A DNA stretch of 64,000 nucleotides from an uncultured Prevotellaceae bacterium (GCA_900320055.1 ONQS01000001.1:1-64000); one strand, 5' to 3'; counted from the stretch's first letter, positions 8,823 through 17,700 are shown. Notes: generated by a model not told the origin, from the letters alone. Made by a program: numbers and translations.

Positions 8823-9767
8823 ATGAATAGAACCAAGTTTTTTACTGCCCTGATGGCTGCCCTGATGGCTGTTGTGGCCCATGCTCAGAGCACAGTTTAT
8901 TTTACTAGCGAGATCACACCCGAGTCGCTTGTCCGCATTTATAAGGCTCTTGGTGTCGAAGCAACGGGCCGTGTGGCTGTTAAGATCAGCACTGGTGAGG
9001 CCGGAAATACCCATTACCTGAAACCTACCTTTATCCGCAACCTGGTGGAAGAGGTGGGCGGCACCATCGTGGAGTGCTGCACTGCTTATGGCGGTTCGCG
9101 ACAAGAAGTGTCCAAGCACTGGCAGACCATCCACGAGCATGGTTTTGATTCCATCTTTGCCGTGGATATCATGGACGAATTTGGTCAGATGCGCATTCCC
9201 GTTAAGGATCGCTCCCATATCAAATATGACATCGTCGGTGACCATCTGGCCAACTACGATTGGATGATCAACCTGGCTCACTTCAAGGGCCATGCTATGG
9301 GTGGTTATGGTGGCGTGTTGAAGAACGCTTCGATCGGTGTTGCCAGCACTGCCGGCAAGGCCTATATCCACTCGGCAGGTTATACCGATGACGCGACCGA
9401 CGCATGGAGCCACATCGAGAATCAGGACGGTTTCCTCGAATCGATGGCCGCCGCTGCTCAAGCAGTTCACAACTACATGGGTGGACATGTTATTTATATT
9501 AATGTGATGAACAATATGTCGGTCGATTGTGATTGTGATGGTTCTCCCGACGAGCCCAAACTCAAGGACATGGGCATCATGGCAAGCCTCGATCCTGTGG
9601 CTCTGGACTGGGCCTGCGTGCAGATGGTGATGAACCACAAGGCCAAGGCAGGCGATGACAATGCCCCCTTGATCGAGCGCATCAACAGTCGTCATGGCAC
9701 GCACACCATCGACTGGGCCGAGCACATCGGTCTCGGAACCAAAAACTACGTGATTGTTAAACTCTAA
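8823..9767 (+). CDS. Exported DUF362-domain protein
   Basis: The 314-residue protein starts at the ATG of the signal peptide (MNRTKFF..., cleavage near AHAQ); a TTG nine bases upstream is a less likely start. The body matches DUF362: a KISTGEAG segment, the INLAHFKGHAMGGYGG block with its conserved His, and a C-terminal part with two Cys (DCDCDG). DUF362 proteins are often fused to or near ferredoxins and may bind metals; activity is not established. The stop codon is the first unit of a tandem nine-base repeat. It is cotranscribed with flavodoxin and alcohol dehydrogenase neighbours by spacing. Confidence 0.82.
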   Translation: MNRTKFFTALMAALMAVVAHAQSTVYFTSEITPESLVRIYKALGVEATGRVAVKISTGEAGNTHYLKPTFIRNLVEEVGGTIVECCTAYGGSRQEVSKHWQTIHEHGFDSIFAVDIMDEFGQMRIPVKDRSHIKYDIVGDHLANYDWMINLAHFKGHAMGGYGGVLKNASIGVASTAGKAYIHSAGYTDDATDAWSHIENQDGFLESMAAAAQAVHNYMGGHVIYINVMNNMSVDCDCDGSPDEPKLKDMGIMASLDPVALDWACVQMVMNHKAKAGDDNAPLIERINSRHGTHTIDWAEHIGLGTKNYVIVKL

Positions 9768-9800
9768 GGACCCTAAGGACCCTAAGGACCTTAAGGACCC
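9765..9800 (+). repeat. Four tandem copies of a nine-base unit at a stop codon
   Basis: The unit TAAGGACCC occurs at 9765, 9774, 9783 (last base changed) and 9792, and another TAA follows at 9801. Because nine is a multiple of three, each copy places a TAA in the frame of the DUF362 gene, so five stops lie in line. It fills most of the gap before the alcohol dehydrogenase start at 9828. Confidence 0.95.
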
Positions 9801-9827
9801 TAATCAAAAAAAAGAAAAATCAGCCCA

Positions 9828-11000
9828 ATGAACAACTTCGTCTATAACATACCTGTTAAGGTTTACTTCGGTGAAAATCAGTTGCAGCACCTCAGTGAGG
9901 AGTTGGCAAAATATGGAAAACGTGTCCTGCTCACTTATGGCGGCGGTTCAATCAAGCGCACAGGCCTCTATGATGCCGTGGTTGCCGAGGTGAAGAAAGC
10001 CGGTATGGAACTGTTTGAACTTTCCGGTATTGAGCCCAATCCTCGCATCGACAGTGTGCGCCGTGGCGCCCAGATGTGCAAGGAACATAACATTGATGTG
10101 CTGCTTGCTGTGGGCGGTGGCTCAACCATCGATGCTACAAAGTTTATGGCTGCTGGCGCTAAGGTCGATCACGACCCGTGGGATTTCTTCAATGAGAAGT
10201 GGGCTCCCATCACCGAGGCCCTGCCCATCATCAGTGTGCTCACCCTGTCGGCAACCGGCAGTGAGATGGATGCTGGTGGCGTGATCAGTAACCCCGAGAC
10301 TAACGATAAGATTGGTCGTGTGGAGTCGCCCACCTTGCTACCCAAGGTCTCCTTCCTTGATCCCACCGTGACCTATACCGTCAGTCCCTATCAGACCGCT
10401 TGTGGCGCGGCCGATATGCTCTCACACATCTTTGAGGTATATTTCAATGTCAATCAGGATCTGTACATGCTTGACTGCTTCATGGAGGGCATGATGAAGA
10501 CGATTGTCAAGTATGCGCCTATTGCTATCAAGGAGCCGGACAACTATGAGGCGCGTGCCAATCTGATGTGGACTTCGTCGTGGGCTATCAATGGCTTTGT
10601 CGACGGTGGCAAGCGTCAGGCTTGGAGTTGCCATCCCATTGAGCATGAGGTCTCGGCTTATTACGATATCACCCATGGATTGGGCCTTGCGATCATCACT
10701 CCGCGATGGATGGAGTACTGCCTGAGCGACAAGACGGTGGACAAGTATGTGCAATTTGGCGTGAACGTGTTTGGCATCGATGCTAACCAGCCGGCCATGG
10801 ACATCGCTCACCAGTCTATTGAGTGCGTCAAGGATTTCCTGTTCAACACGCTTGGCCTCAAGAGTACCTTCACTGAGTTGGGCATCGGCGATGAGCACAT
10901 TCCCACCATGGCGCGCAAAGCCTGTCAAAACAGCGTGTTGCCGGGCTTCGTCCCTCTCAACAAGGAGGATATCGAGGTTATTCTGCGTAACTGTCTGTAA
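9828..11000 (+). CDS. Iron-containing alcohol dehydrogenase (YqhD/BdhA-like)
   Basis: The 390-residue length is typical of the family. It has the NAD(P)-binding motif GGGSTIDATK, the LTLSATGSEMD block, and metal-ligand histidines in HPIEHE and DITHGLGLAI. It lacks a signal peptide, so it is cytoplasmic, unlike its three upstream neighbours. It is predicted to reduce aldehydes to alcohols with NAD(P)H, like butanol dehydrogenase or YqhD, which remove reactive aldehydes. The operon context with flavodoxin and hydrolase favours a detoxification role (inference). Confidence 0.93.
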   Translation: MNNFVYNIPVKVYFGENQLQHLSEELAKYGKRVLLTYGGGSIKRTGLYDAVVAEVKKAGMELFELSGIEPNPRIDSVRRGAQMCKEHNIDVLLAVGGGSTIDATKFMAAGAKVDHDPWDFFNEKWAPITEALPIISVLTLSATGSEMDAGGVISNPETNDKIGRVESPTLLPKVSFLDPTVTYTVSPYQTACGAADMLSHIFEVYFNVNQDLYMLDCFMEGMMKTIVKYAPIAIKEPDNYEARANLMWTSSWAINGFVDGGKRQAWSCHPIEHEVSAYYDITHGLGLAIITPRWMEYCLSDKTVDKYVQFGVNVFGIDANQPAMDIAHQSIECVKDFLFNTLGLKSTFTELGIGDEHIPTMARKACQNSVLPGFVPLNKEDIEVILRNCL

Positions 11001-11164
11001 ATAATGATCTGAGTAAAAAAAATAAGGCTCACTCATTTTATCACAACCACGTCAACTCTGACCTTTTGTGTCAGGGTTGGCGCGGTTTCCATCAAATGCA
11101 TATTTTCGGTATTTTGTGTAAATTAATCGGTAAAATGGGTAATGCCTATTAGCAATAATCATTA

Positions 11165-11172
11165 TACTTTTG
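11165..11172 (+). promoter_or_regulatory. Putative -7 element upstream of the CMD-cupin gene
   Basis: TACTTTTG fits TAnnTTTG and lies 31 bases before the start at 11204. It supports separate transcription of this gene from the preceding four, from which it is separated by 203 bases. Confidence 0.5.
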
Positions 11173-11203
11173 CAATTGTTAGATTGTAATAATTATTTTT
11201 TCA

Positions 11204-12310
11204 ATGAAAAGAATCAAGCAATTTGCATTCATTATCACCTTTTTTATAATGATAGCATCATCTAATTACATCAATGCTCAGTCTCAAATGAACATCAAGA
11301 AGCAAAGTTTAGTTACCATCGCTGCCCTTGAGGCGCGTGGCGATCTCAAGAACCTTGAGCCTGCCCTCAATCAGGCTCTGGATAACGGGTTATCGGTTAA
11401 TCAGGTCAAGGAAGCGCTGTCGCAGTTGTATGCCTATACCGGTTTTCCCCGCTCGCTCAATGCATTAGGGGTCTTGCAACGTGTTGTTGCTGACCGTGAA
11501 AAGCAGGGCAAGGCCACTATGATAGGCGCCGATGCAACGCCGCTGCCGCAGGACTATGACGCCCTCAAGCGAGGTACCGAAGTACAGACGCGACTCACGG
11601 GCCAACCCTTTGACTATGACTTCGCGCCTCAGACCGACTATTACCTCAAGGCTCACCTGTTTGGTGACATCTTTGCCCGCGACGTCCTTAGCGAGGCCGA
11701 GCGTGAGATCGTGACCGTCAGTGCCATCTCGGCGCTGGAGGGTTGTGAACCTCAGTTGGTGGCTCACGTGCGTGGTGCCCGCAATATGGGTGTCACCGAC
11801 GATGAATTGCATGCCATTCCACAAGTGCTTGCCGCTCATGTGGGAAGCACCGAGGCTTGGCGTGCCGGCAAGGCGATTGCCGCCGTCTATGGTGAGAATG
11901 TGGCTGACGGTCGTCCCACTGATGGCACTTGGCCCCGTGGCGACTTCAATGCTGATTATGCACAGTACTTTATCGGCAACAGTTATATCGCTCCGTTGGA
12001 TGCCGACAATGGAGGCCCTGTCAATGTGACATTTGAGCCTGCATGCCGCAACAACTGGCACATTCATCACAAGGCGGTGCAAGTGCTCATCTGTGTTGAT
12101 GGTCGCGGCTGGTATCAAGAGTGGGGCAAATCTCCTGTCGAGATGAAGCCCGGCACTGTTATCGCTATTCCCGAGGGCGTAAAGCACTGGCATGGCGCTG
12201 CTCGCGACTCATGGTTTCAACATATCACCTATATGACTCGTGTCGAGGCAGGGTCTTCAACCGATTGGCTTGAACCAGTAAATGACGACGTTTACAACAA
12301 ATTACCTTGA
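11204..12310 (+). CDS. Exported carboxymuconolactone decarboxylase-like / cupin fusion protein
   Basis: The 368-residue protein has a signal peptide (about 1-25). Two CMD-like helical segments follow (about 30-100 and 145-225; motifs LYAYTGFPRSLNAL and EREIVTVSAISALEG), then a C-terminal cupin (about 265-345) with HIHHKA and PEGVKHWHGA, which supply the usual metal-binding histidines. CMD proteins include AhpD-like peroxidase partners, but no AhpD CxxC is visible here. In other Bacteroidales this fusion often accompanies flavodoxin and alcohol dehydrogenase genes, as here. The reaction is unknown. Confidence 0.87.
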   Translation: MKRIKQFAFIITFFIMIASSNYINAQSQMNIKKQSLVTIAALEARGDLKNLEPALNQALDNGLSVNQVKEALSQLYAYTGFPRSLNALGVLQRVVADREKQGKATMIGADATPLPQDYDALKRGTEVQTRLTGQPFDYDFAPQTDYYLKAHLFGDIFARDVLSEAEREIVTVSAISALEGCEPQLVAHVRGARNMGVTDDELHAIPQVLAAHVGSTEAWRAGKAIAAVYGENVADGRPTDGTWPRGDFNADYAQYFIGNSYIAPLDADNGGPVNVTFEPACRNNWHIHHKAVQVLICVDGRGWYQEWGKSPVEMKPGTVIAIPEGVKHWHGAARDSWFQHITYMTRVEAGSSTDWLEPVNDDVYNKLP

Positions 12311-12336
12311 TTTTGTTGAAAAAATGTGTCAATTTT

Positions 12337-12367
12337 TTTGTGAATAAAAAAAAGTGTTGTAATTTTG
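12337..12367 (+). promoter_or_regulatory. Consensus promoter of an orphan transcript
   Basis: TTTG (12337-12340), exactly 19 bases, then TAATTTTG (12360-12367) form the full Bacteroidetes promoter consensus. No protein gene follows on this strand: the next gene is convergent and a terminator lies at 12524-12558. It therefore points to a small RNA starting near 12373. Confidence 0.72.
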
Positions 12368-12372
12368 TCGAG

Positions 12373-12558
12373 CACTTGAGAATCATATGAGACAATTTAT
12401 TTGTCGGGCCAATTTGGCTTCAAGTGTAAGACATATTAATACGGCTATTTTGGCTTTCCAACTTTTACATCAATTCTATTCAAGTTAAAAGTTAATAAAT
12501 TTGGAGAAATGTTATTTGCAAGGAGTCCATCACGCGTGAGCGTCGTGGACTTTTTTTT
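12373..12558 (+). ncRNA. Predicted stand-alone small RNA (about 185 nt)
   Basis: The segment is bounded by a consensus promoter and an intrinsic terminator, and is rich in inverted repeats. CACTTGA (373-379) pairs with TCAAGTG (420-426; last three digits). This stem encloses hairpins GACAA/TTGTC (391-395/401-405) and GCCA/TGGC (408-411/415-418). AACTTTTA (460-467) pairs with TAAAAGTT (486-493), and the terminator stem follows. The 5' stem begins almost at the predicted first base. A 33-codon ORF (12387-12488) overlaps it, so a small mRNA is possible. I could not assign it to 6S RNA or another known family. Confidence 0.6.
12524..12558 (+). terminator. Intrinsic terminator
   Basis: AGTCCA...TGGACT arms, with an inner ACG/CGT continuation, are followed by eight T residues (12551-12558). 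It terminates the small RNA above or read-through from the CMD-cupin gene. Confidence 0.85.
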
Positions 12559-12609
12559 GTATCTTGTTTTCCGCAATGGGCGTTGCTCACTGCGCTAGCA
12601 GATGAGTGA

Positions 12610-14925
12610 TTAGGGTTCACCCGATGTGAGTTGGCTCAGCGGAAAATAATCTCTCGAGAAGGAGTAGGGTGCATCAAGATCATCCTCGCCTCTCATGTGG
12701 CCTGTGGGCACGGATGTCATCTCGAAGCGGATGTCGGCACCTTGCAGCAGGCGATGGTGGTCAAGGTAATTGAGTGTGTAGTCCTTGCCGTCCAGGGTCA
12801 TCGACTTAATGTATCGGCCATTGCCATTTCGGCTAAGGGTGATTGTGTGTCCGTTCTCCAGATGCAGGGTCACCTTGTCGAGATATGGCGTGCCGATGAC
12901 ATATTGGTTGCTGCCGGGACAAACCGGATAGAATCCCATGGCAGAGAAGACAAACCATGCCGAAGTCTGACCATTATCCTCATCCCCGCAGTAGCCATCG
13001 GGCGTTGCACTGTACAGGCGGTCCATCACTTCAGTGATCCAATATTGGGCCTTCCAGGGCTGCCCGGCAAAGTCATACAGATAGATCATGTGCTGGATCG
13101 GTTGGTTGCCGTGGGCATAGTTACCCATATTCATGATTTGCATCTCGCGTATCTCGTGGATGGTATAGCCGTAGTAACTGTCGTCAAACACAGGAGGCAC
13201 AGCAAACACAGAGTCCAGCATCTGGCAAAACGCCTGTTTGCCACCCATCAGATCGATCAGTCCCTGAGGGTCGTGAAACACACTCCAGGTGTAGTGCAGG
13301 CTATTGCCCTCGGTGAATGCGTCGCCCCACTTGAGGGGACTGAAAGGCGATTGGAAGCGGCCGTCACTCAGGCGACCGCGCATCAACTGGCTCTCAGGGT
13401 CAAACACGTTGCGATAATTCATCGCGCGCTTGGCATAGGGCATAATGATGCTGTCGGGCTTACCTAACGCTTGGCCTAGGCGATAGATGCACCAATCGTC
13501 GTAGGCATACTCCAGTGTGCGCGCCACATTCTCGGTGATGCCTACGTCATAGGGGATATAGCCTAATTCATTATAGTATTCATAGCCCAAGCGTCCTGTG
13601 GATTTCACTTGGGGGTGCACCGCCGTAGTGCCGTGGACGACGGCTTCCCACAATTTGTCGATGTCATATCCCCGTAGGCCCTTCAGGTAGGCGTCGGCGA
13701 CAATCGAGGCGCTGTTGTTGCCCACCATGCAGTCGCGGTGGCCGGGGCTGGCCCACTCGGGCAGGAAACCGCTCTCCTTGTAGGTGTTGACGAGTCCCTC
13801 CTGCATCCATGCACCCATCGTGGGATACACCAGATCAACCAGCGGGAACAGGCTACGGAAGGTGTCCCAGAAGCCAGTGTCGGTAAACATGCGGCCCGGC
13901 AGCACCTGGCCGTTATAGGGACTGTAGTGGATGGGGTTGCCATCTTGGCCAATCTCGAAGAAACTGCGGGGAAACAGCACTGAGCGGTACAGGCACGAGT
14001 AGAACGTGCGCAGGTGGTCGATATTGTTATCCTCGACCTCGATGCGGCCCAGCACCTCGTTCCAGCGCTGACGGCCTTTCTCCTTGATGGTCTCCAAGTT
14101 ATTATTTCCTAGTTCCCTCAGGTTGAGCAGTGGTTGGTCAAGGTTGATAAATGATGAGGCTACGCGGGCATTGATCTGCTCGCCGCGTTGAGTCTTGAAC
14201 GTCACGATGGCTCCGGCATGGTTGCATCCGATGCCCTTTTTGCCCTCATGTATGATGCTGTCCTCAACGACTCGATAAGACGAGAACGGTTTGTCAAACA
14301 TGATGATAAAGAAGTTCTTGAACCCCTCGGGAACACCGCCGCTGTTGCGGGTCGAATACCCCCACACGGCCTGTTGCTTTGGGTCAATCCTGACGACCGA
14401 CCATTGGTCAAAGGCATCGATCACGACGTTGGCCTGGTCAGTCTCGGGAAAGGTAAACCGCAGGATAGCGGCGCGCTCGGTAGGGGCGACCTCGGCAATT
14501 ACGTCATAGTCGGCAAGATATACCTGGTAATAATAGGGCGTCGCTACCTCTGCCTTGTGCGAGAACCAACTGGCACGCTCGTTCTCGTCCCATACAGGCT
14601 CACCCACGGTAGGCATCAGTGAGAATTGGCCGTAGTCGTTGATCCATGGACTGGGCTGGTGTGTCTGTTTGAAACCGCGTATCTTGTTGGCATCGTAAGT
14701 GTATTGCCAGCCGTCACCGTTTTTGCCCGTCTGCGGTACCCAGAAGTTCATGCCCCATGGCATAGCGATAGCGGGATAGGTGTTGCCCGTCGACAATTGG
14801 AAACTCGACTGTGTCCCCACTAGCGGGTTTACGTAATCCACCGGCTCGATCGACCGGCCATGAATCATTACGACGCAGGCAATCGCTGCCATAAATAGTA
14901 TGTATCTTTTGGCCATTAGTCTCAT
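12610..14925 (-). CDS. GH92 family exo-alpha-mannosidase
   Basis: The protein is 771 residues from the ATG at 14925, which begins a signal peptide (MRLMAKRYILFMAAIACVV). The open frame extends to 15018, but the added residues would precede the signal. GH92 hallmarks are DYVNPLVGT near the N-terminus, GNTYPAIAMPWGM, a central GNNSAS/ADAYLKG helical region, and the C-terminal GDEDNGQTSAWFVFSAMGFYPV block, which carries acidic catalytic and calcium residues. GH92 enzymes are calcium-dependent exo-mannosidases acting on alpha-1,2/1,3 and related linkages of N-glycans. Two GH92 genes lie in tandem here, without susCD transporters in the window. Confidence 0.93.
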   Translation of the reverse strand: MRLMAKRYILFMAAIACVVMIHGRSIEPVDYVNPLVGTQSSFQLSTGNTYPAIAMPWGMNFWVPQTGKNGDGWQYTYDANKIRGFKQTHQPSPWINDYGQFSLMPTVGEPVWDENERASWFSHKAEVATPYYYQVYLADYDVIAEVAPTERAAILRFTFPETDQANVVIDAFDQWSVVRIDPKQQAVWGYSTRNSGGVPEGFKNFFIIMFDKPFSSYRVVEDSIIHEGKKGIGCNHAGAIVTFKTQRGEQINARVASSFINLDQPLLNLRELGNNNLETIKEKGRQRWNEVLGRIEVEDNNIDHLRTFYSCLYRSVLFPRSFFEIGQDGNPIHYSPYNGQVLPGRMFTDTGFWDTFRSLFPLVDLVYPTMGAWMQEGLVNTYKESGFLPEWASPGHRDCMVGNNSASIVADAYLKGLRGYDIDKLWEAVVHGTTAVHPQVKSTGRLGYEYYNELGYIPYDVGITENVARTLEYAYDDWCIYRLGQALGKPDSIIMPYAKRAMNYRNVFDPESQLMRGRLSDGRFQSPFSPLKWGDAFTEGNSLHYTWSVFHDPQGLIDLMGGKQAFCQMLDSVFAVPPVFDDSYYGYTIHEIREMQIMNMGNYAHGNQPIQHMIYLYDFAGQPWKAQYWITEVMDRLYSATPDGYCGDEDNGQTSAWFVFSAMGFYPVCPGSNQYVIGTPYLDKVTLHLENGHTITLSRNGNGRYIKSMTLDGKDYTLNYLDHHRLLQGADIRFEMTSVPTGHMRGEDDLDAPYSFSRDYFPLSQLTSGEP

Positions 14926-14984
14926 AGTGATGTTAAGTTGGTGATTTCCAGTGCTATAATTGTTGGCGCTGAAATATTTACCAA

Positions 14985-14992
14985 CAAAACTA
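14985..14992 (-). promoter_or_regulatory. Putative -7 element for the first GH92 gene
   Basis: Minus-strand TAGTTTTG fits TAnnTTTG and lies 60 bases upstream of the chosen start at 14925. The -33 region is only partly matched. Confidence 0.4.
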
Positions 14993-15060
14993 ACCCAAAA
15001 ATTACATATATCCAACATTTTTGATTGAAATTATTCAGCCGTCCCACATTTGAGGTTTAA

Positions 15061-15375
15061 TGTACTCTCACGGGATATAATGTCTATTGCGATGGCCAAT
15101 TGATCGCCTTTGTCGCTGCTCCTGAGACCACGCTGACGACCGAAATGGCCAGTGGAAACGCTACCTATTATGTCACCGCTGTCTATGAGCAGGGCGAGAG
15201 TCTGCCCAGCAACGAGGTGAATGTAACGGCTAGTGGCATCGACGAGATTATGGCGACCATGCCTGCCGATGCCCGCATCTACGACTTGCAGGGCCGTGAG
15301 TTGACTGAACTGCAGCCTGGCGTCAATATCATCCGTTACAGTAACGGTACCGCCCGCAAGGTGTTTGTGAAGTAA
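15061..15375 (+). pseudogene. C-terminal remnant of a secreted protein (Fn3-like plus Por-type tail)
   Basis: The frame is open from just after a TAA at 15058-15060 and encodes about 104 residues with no credible start codon. It begins inside a fibronectin-III-like strand (GYNVYCDGQLIA...YYVTAVY). It ends with a sorting-tail-like segment, IYDLQGRELTELQPGVNI then ARKVFVK, like type IX or Bacteroidales C-terminal domains. The N-terminal part, which would hold the signal and catalytic domain, is missing. It lies on the opposite strand between two tandem GH92 genes and is followed by an intact terminator at 15404-15434. That fits decay or recombination that removed the 5' part of a secreted enzyme gene. 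Confidence 0.75.
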
Positions 15376-15403
15376 ACCCACAAGTTTGCATCATTCAATG
15401 ACA

Positions 15404-15434
15404 AAAAGAGCCTGGCACGTGGTCAGGCTCTTTT
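15404..15434. terminator. Bidirectional intrinsic terminator
   Basis: A perfect 11-base stem (AAAAGAGCCTG at 15404-15414 with CAGGCTCTTTT at 15424-15434) has a nine-base loop. It has T-runs in both directions and lies between the remnant gene (plus) and the end of the second GH92 gene (minus). Confidence 0.85.
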
Positions 15435-15467
15435 GTTGTGGGATGGTGGATGGACTAGGCGGTGTGG

Positions 15468-17642
15468 CTACGGCCTGGACTTCTTGCTGGTTCCCCATTT
15501 GCTGGGCTTGGGACCCATCTGGAGCCACAACGTGCCGCCGGCTACCAGGTCACGATAGTCGATGTAACTCTTGTCGTAGCGCTTGCCGTTGAGCATGGCG
15601 CTTTGGACATACATGTTTTTGTCACTATTACCCTCGGCATGGATAGTGAAGGTCTTGCCGTCGCCCACGTCAATCCTCACCTCGTCGAACAGAGGCGTGC
15701 CGATGATGTACTTGCCGCCTGCCGGTTCCACTTGGTACAGGCCCATCGACGAGAGGACATACCAGGCCGACATTTGGCCTACATCCTCGTTGCCCGAGAG
15801 GCCATCCACGTTGTTGCGGTACTGCTCACGCAGCACTTGGCGGATGAGCGGTGCCGCTTTCCAGGGTTGCCCGACGTAATTGTACATATAGATAATATGA
15901 TGGCTGGGCTCATTGCCATGGGCATACTGGCCGATGAGGCCCGACACGTCGGGTGAAGCCTCCTCGCCCAAGTCTCCCTCGACGATGAATAGCGAGTCGA
16001 GTTTCTGGATAAAGGCTTTCTCGCCGCCAAATAGTTTTACCAACCCGTGCACATCGTGCGGCACGAGCCAGGTATATTGCCAGGCGTTGCCCTCGCAGTA
16101 GTCGTCGTTGCGGTGCTTTGTCGATAACGGGTCAAACTCACTATTGTCGCGGAAGTTGCCTTTACTGTCCTTACCCCGCATGAACTTCAGTGACTTGTCG
16201 AAGTATTTCTCGTAGGACTTGCTGCGGTTCAGGAAATAGTCATGATTCTCCTTGTCGCCGGCTACTTGGGCAACGCGAGCGATGCACCAGTCGGCCAGGG
16301 CATACTCCAGCCCTCGGGCCACAGTCTCCTTCTCGGGCTCTAAATCATAGGGGATATAACCATACTGCTTCAGCAGTCCCATCGACCGCTCGTCGCGCAT
16401 TGCACTGGCCACCATCGCCTTGAGCGCCGCCAGTGTGTCCACATCAAAACCCTTCAGCACCAGGTCGGCCAGAACGGGTATGGCAGGATTGCCGACCATG
16501 CAGTCGGTCTCGTTACCCATCAGGTGCCACACGGGCAGTTTGCCCTGTTGCTCAAAGATGTGAAGAAAAGTCTGCGCGATGTCGCGCTGCTTCTCGCGAT
16601 GGATGAGCGTCTGTAACGGGTGTGCGGCGCGATAGGTGTCCCACAGCGATAGGGTAGTGTAGTTGGTGAAATCACCCTGATGCACCTTGCCGTCGGCACC
16701 GCGATATTGGCCGTTCACATCACAGAAGACCGACGGCGCCACCATCGTGTGGTACATTGCCGTGTAGAACACCTTGCGGTCATCCTCGTTATCGGTGTCG
16801 ATATGAATTTTCTCCAGTTCATCGTGCCATGCACGAGCAGCATTGGCAGCCACAGCACTGAACAACCAGTCGGGATTCTCGGCTTCAAGGTTCTTGATGG
16901 CATTCTCGATGCTCACTGCCGACAGTCCCACCTTAACTACAAGCGGAGTGACTGGATAGATGTTGGGAGCCGAGATGATGCCCGTGGTGTCGCCATTCAG
17001 CTTTTCTAATGTTACTTCTTGCAGGAAATCCATGACAAAGAAGACCTTTTGATCTCGTGCCCAACCGAGTGAATGGCGGTACCCTGCAATGCGATGAGGT
17101 GAGCGTTGCTCCATCATTACTTGTTTGGGCGAGTCCCATCCGATACCTTGGCCCAGGTCGAGACGCAGCAGCATGGTATCCTGATCGCCTGTGAACACAT
17201 AGCGGTGCATCCCAGTGCGCTGGGTCGCGGTGAGTTCCACATTGACATAGGGTTTGCCGTTATCCCTCAGCGTGATGGCATAATAGCCAGGCTTTACTCT
17301 TTCGTCGTCGTGGCTGAAGATGACTTCGCTCTGGTCACGGCTGGTCACCGGCAGCAGGGCCACATCGCCCAGGTCGCCGATGCCCGTGCCGCTCAGGTGC
17401 TGGTGCCCGAAGCCGATGAGCACCGAGTCGCTGTCATGGTAGCCCGAGCACCAGTCCCAGCCTCGGGTGTGCTCGGTGGGACCTAATTGTACATAGCCAA
17501 ACGGCACATTAGCCCCCAGGAACACGTGCCCATGTCCTCCAGTGCCGATGCGTGGATTCACCCATTGGGTATAGTTTGAGTCGGTAGCAATGGCTGCCAG
17601 CGCGCTTAAGGTCGCGATGAAGATGAATAACCAGTGTCTCAT
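15468..17642 (-). CDS. GH92 family exo-alpha-mannosidase
   Basis: The protein is 724 residues from the ATG at 17642, which starts the signal peptide (MRHWLFIFIATLSALAA); ten extra in-frame residues upstream were not used. GH92 signs are YTQWVNPRIGTGG and VPFGYVQLGP at the N-terminus, FYTAMYHTMVAPSVF, GNETDCMVGNPAIP, and the C-terminal GNEDVGQMSAWYVLSSMGLYQV with its conserved acidic pair. It is a diverged paralogue of the GH92 protein downstream and may act on a different mannose linkage. It is predicted to be calcium-dependent and secreted or periplasmic. A divergent promoter pair in the 72 bases upstream separates it from a serine hydrolase gene. Confidence 0.93.
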   Translation of the reverse strand: MRHWLFIFIATLSALAAIATDSNYTQWVNPRIGTGGHGHVFLGANVPFGYVQLGPTEHTRGWDWCSGYHDSDSVLIGFGHQHLSGTGIGDLGDVALLPVTSRDQSEVIFSHDDERVKPGYYAITLRDNGKPYVNVELTATQRTGMHRYVFTGDQDTMLLRLDLGQGIGWDSPKQVMMEQRSPHRIAGYRHSLGWARDQKVFFVMDFLQEVTLEKLNGDTTGIISAPNIYPVTPLVVKVGLSAVSIENAIKNLEAENPDWLFSAVAANAARAWHDELEKIHIDTDNEDDRKVFYTAMYHTMVAPSVFCDVNGQYRGADGKVHQGDFTNYTTLSLWDTYRAAHPLQTLIHREKQRDIAQTFLHIFEQQGKLPVWHLMGNETDCMVGNPAIPVLADLVLKGFDVDTLAALKAMVASAMRDERSMGLLKQYGYIPYDLEPEKETVARGLEYALADWCIARVAQVAGDKENHDYFLNRSKSYEKYFDKSLKFMRGKDSKGNFRDNSEFDPLSTKHRNDDYCEGNAWQYTWLVPHDVHGLVKLFGGEKAFIQKLDSLFIVEGDLGEEASPDVSGLIGQYAHGNEPSHHIIYMYNYVGQPWKAAPLIRQVLREQYRNNVDGLSGNEDVGQMSAWYVLSSMGLYQVEPAGGKYIIGTPLFDEVRIDVGDGKTFTIHAEGNSDKNMYVQSAMLNGKRYDKSYIDYRDLVAGGTLWLQMGPKPSKWGTSKKSRP

Positions 17643-17669
17643 AATGGTGAAAAAAACGGTTAGCAGATG

Positions 17670-17677
17670 CAAATATA
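17670..17677 (-). promoter_or_regulatory. Putative -7 element for the second GH92 gene
   Basis: Minus-strand TATATTTG lies 27 bases upstream of the start at 17642. It is one half of a compact divergent promoter pair with 17701-17708. Confidence 0.5.
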
Positions 17678-17700
17678 GTCATTTTTTAAAAACTTTGCAT

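Noticed and set aside
12387-12488. 33-codon ORF within the predicted small RNA
   Set aside because: It has no ribosome-binding context or family, so it is kept only as a possible dual-function note, not as a gene.
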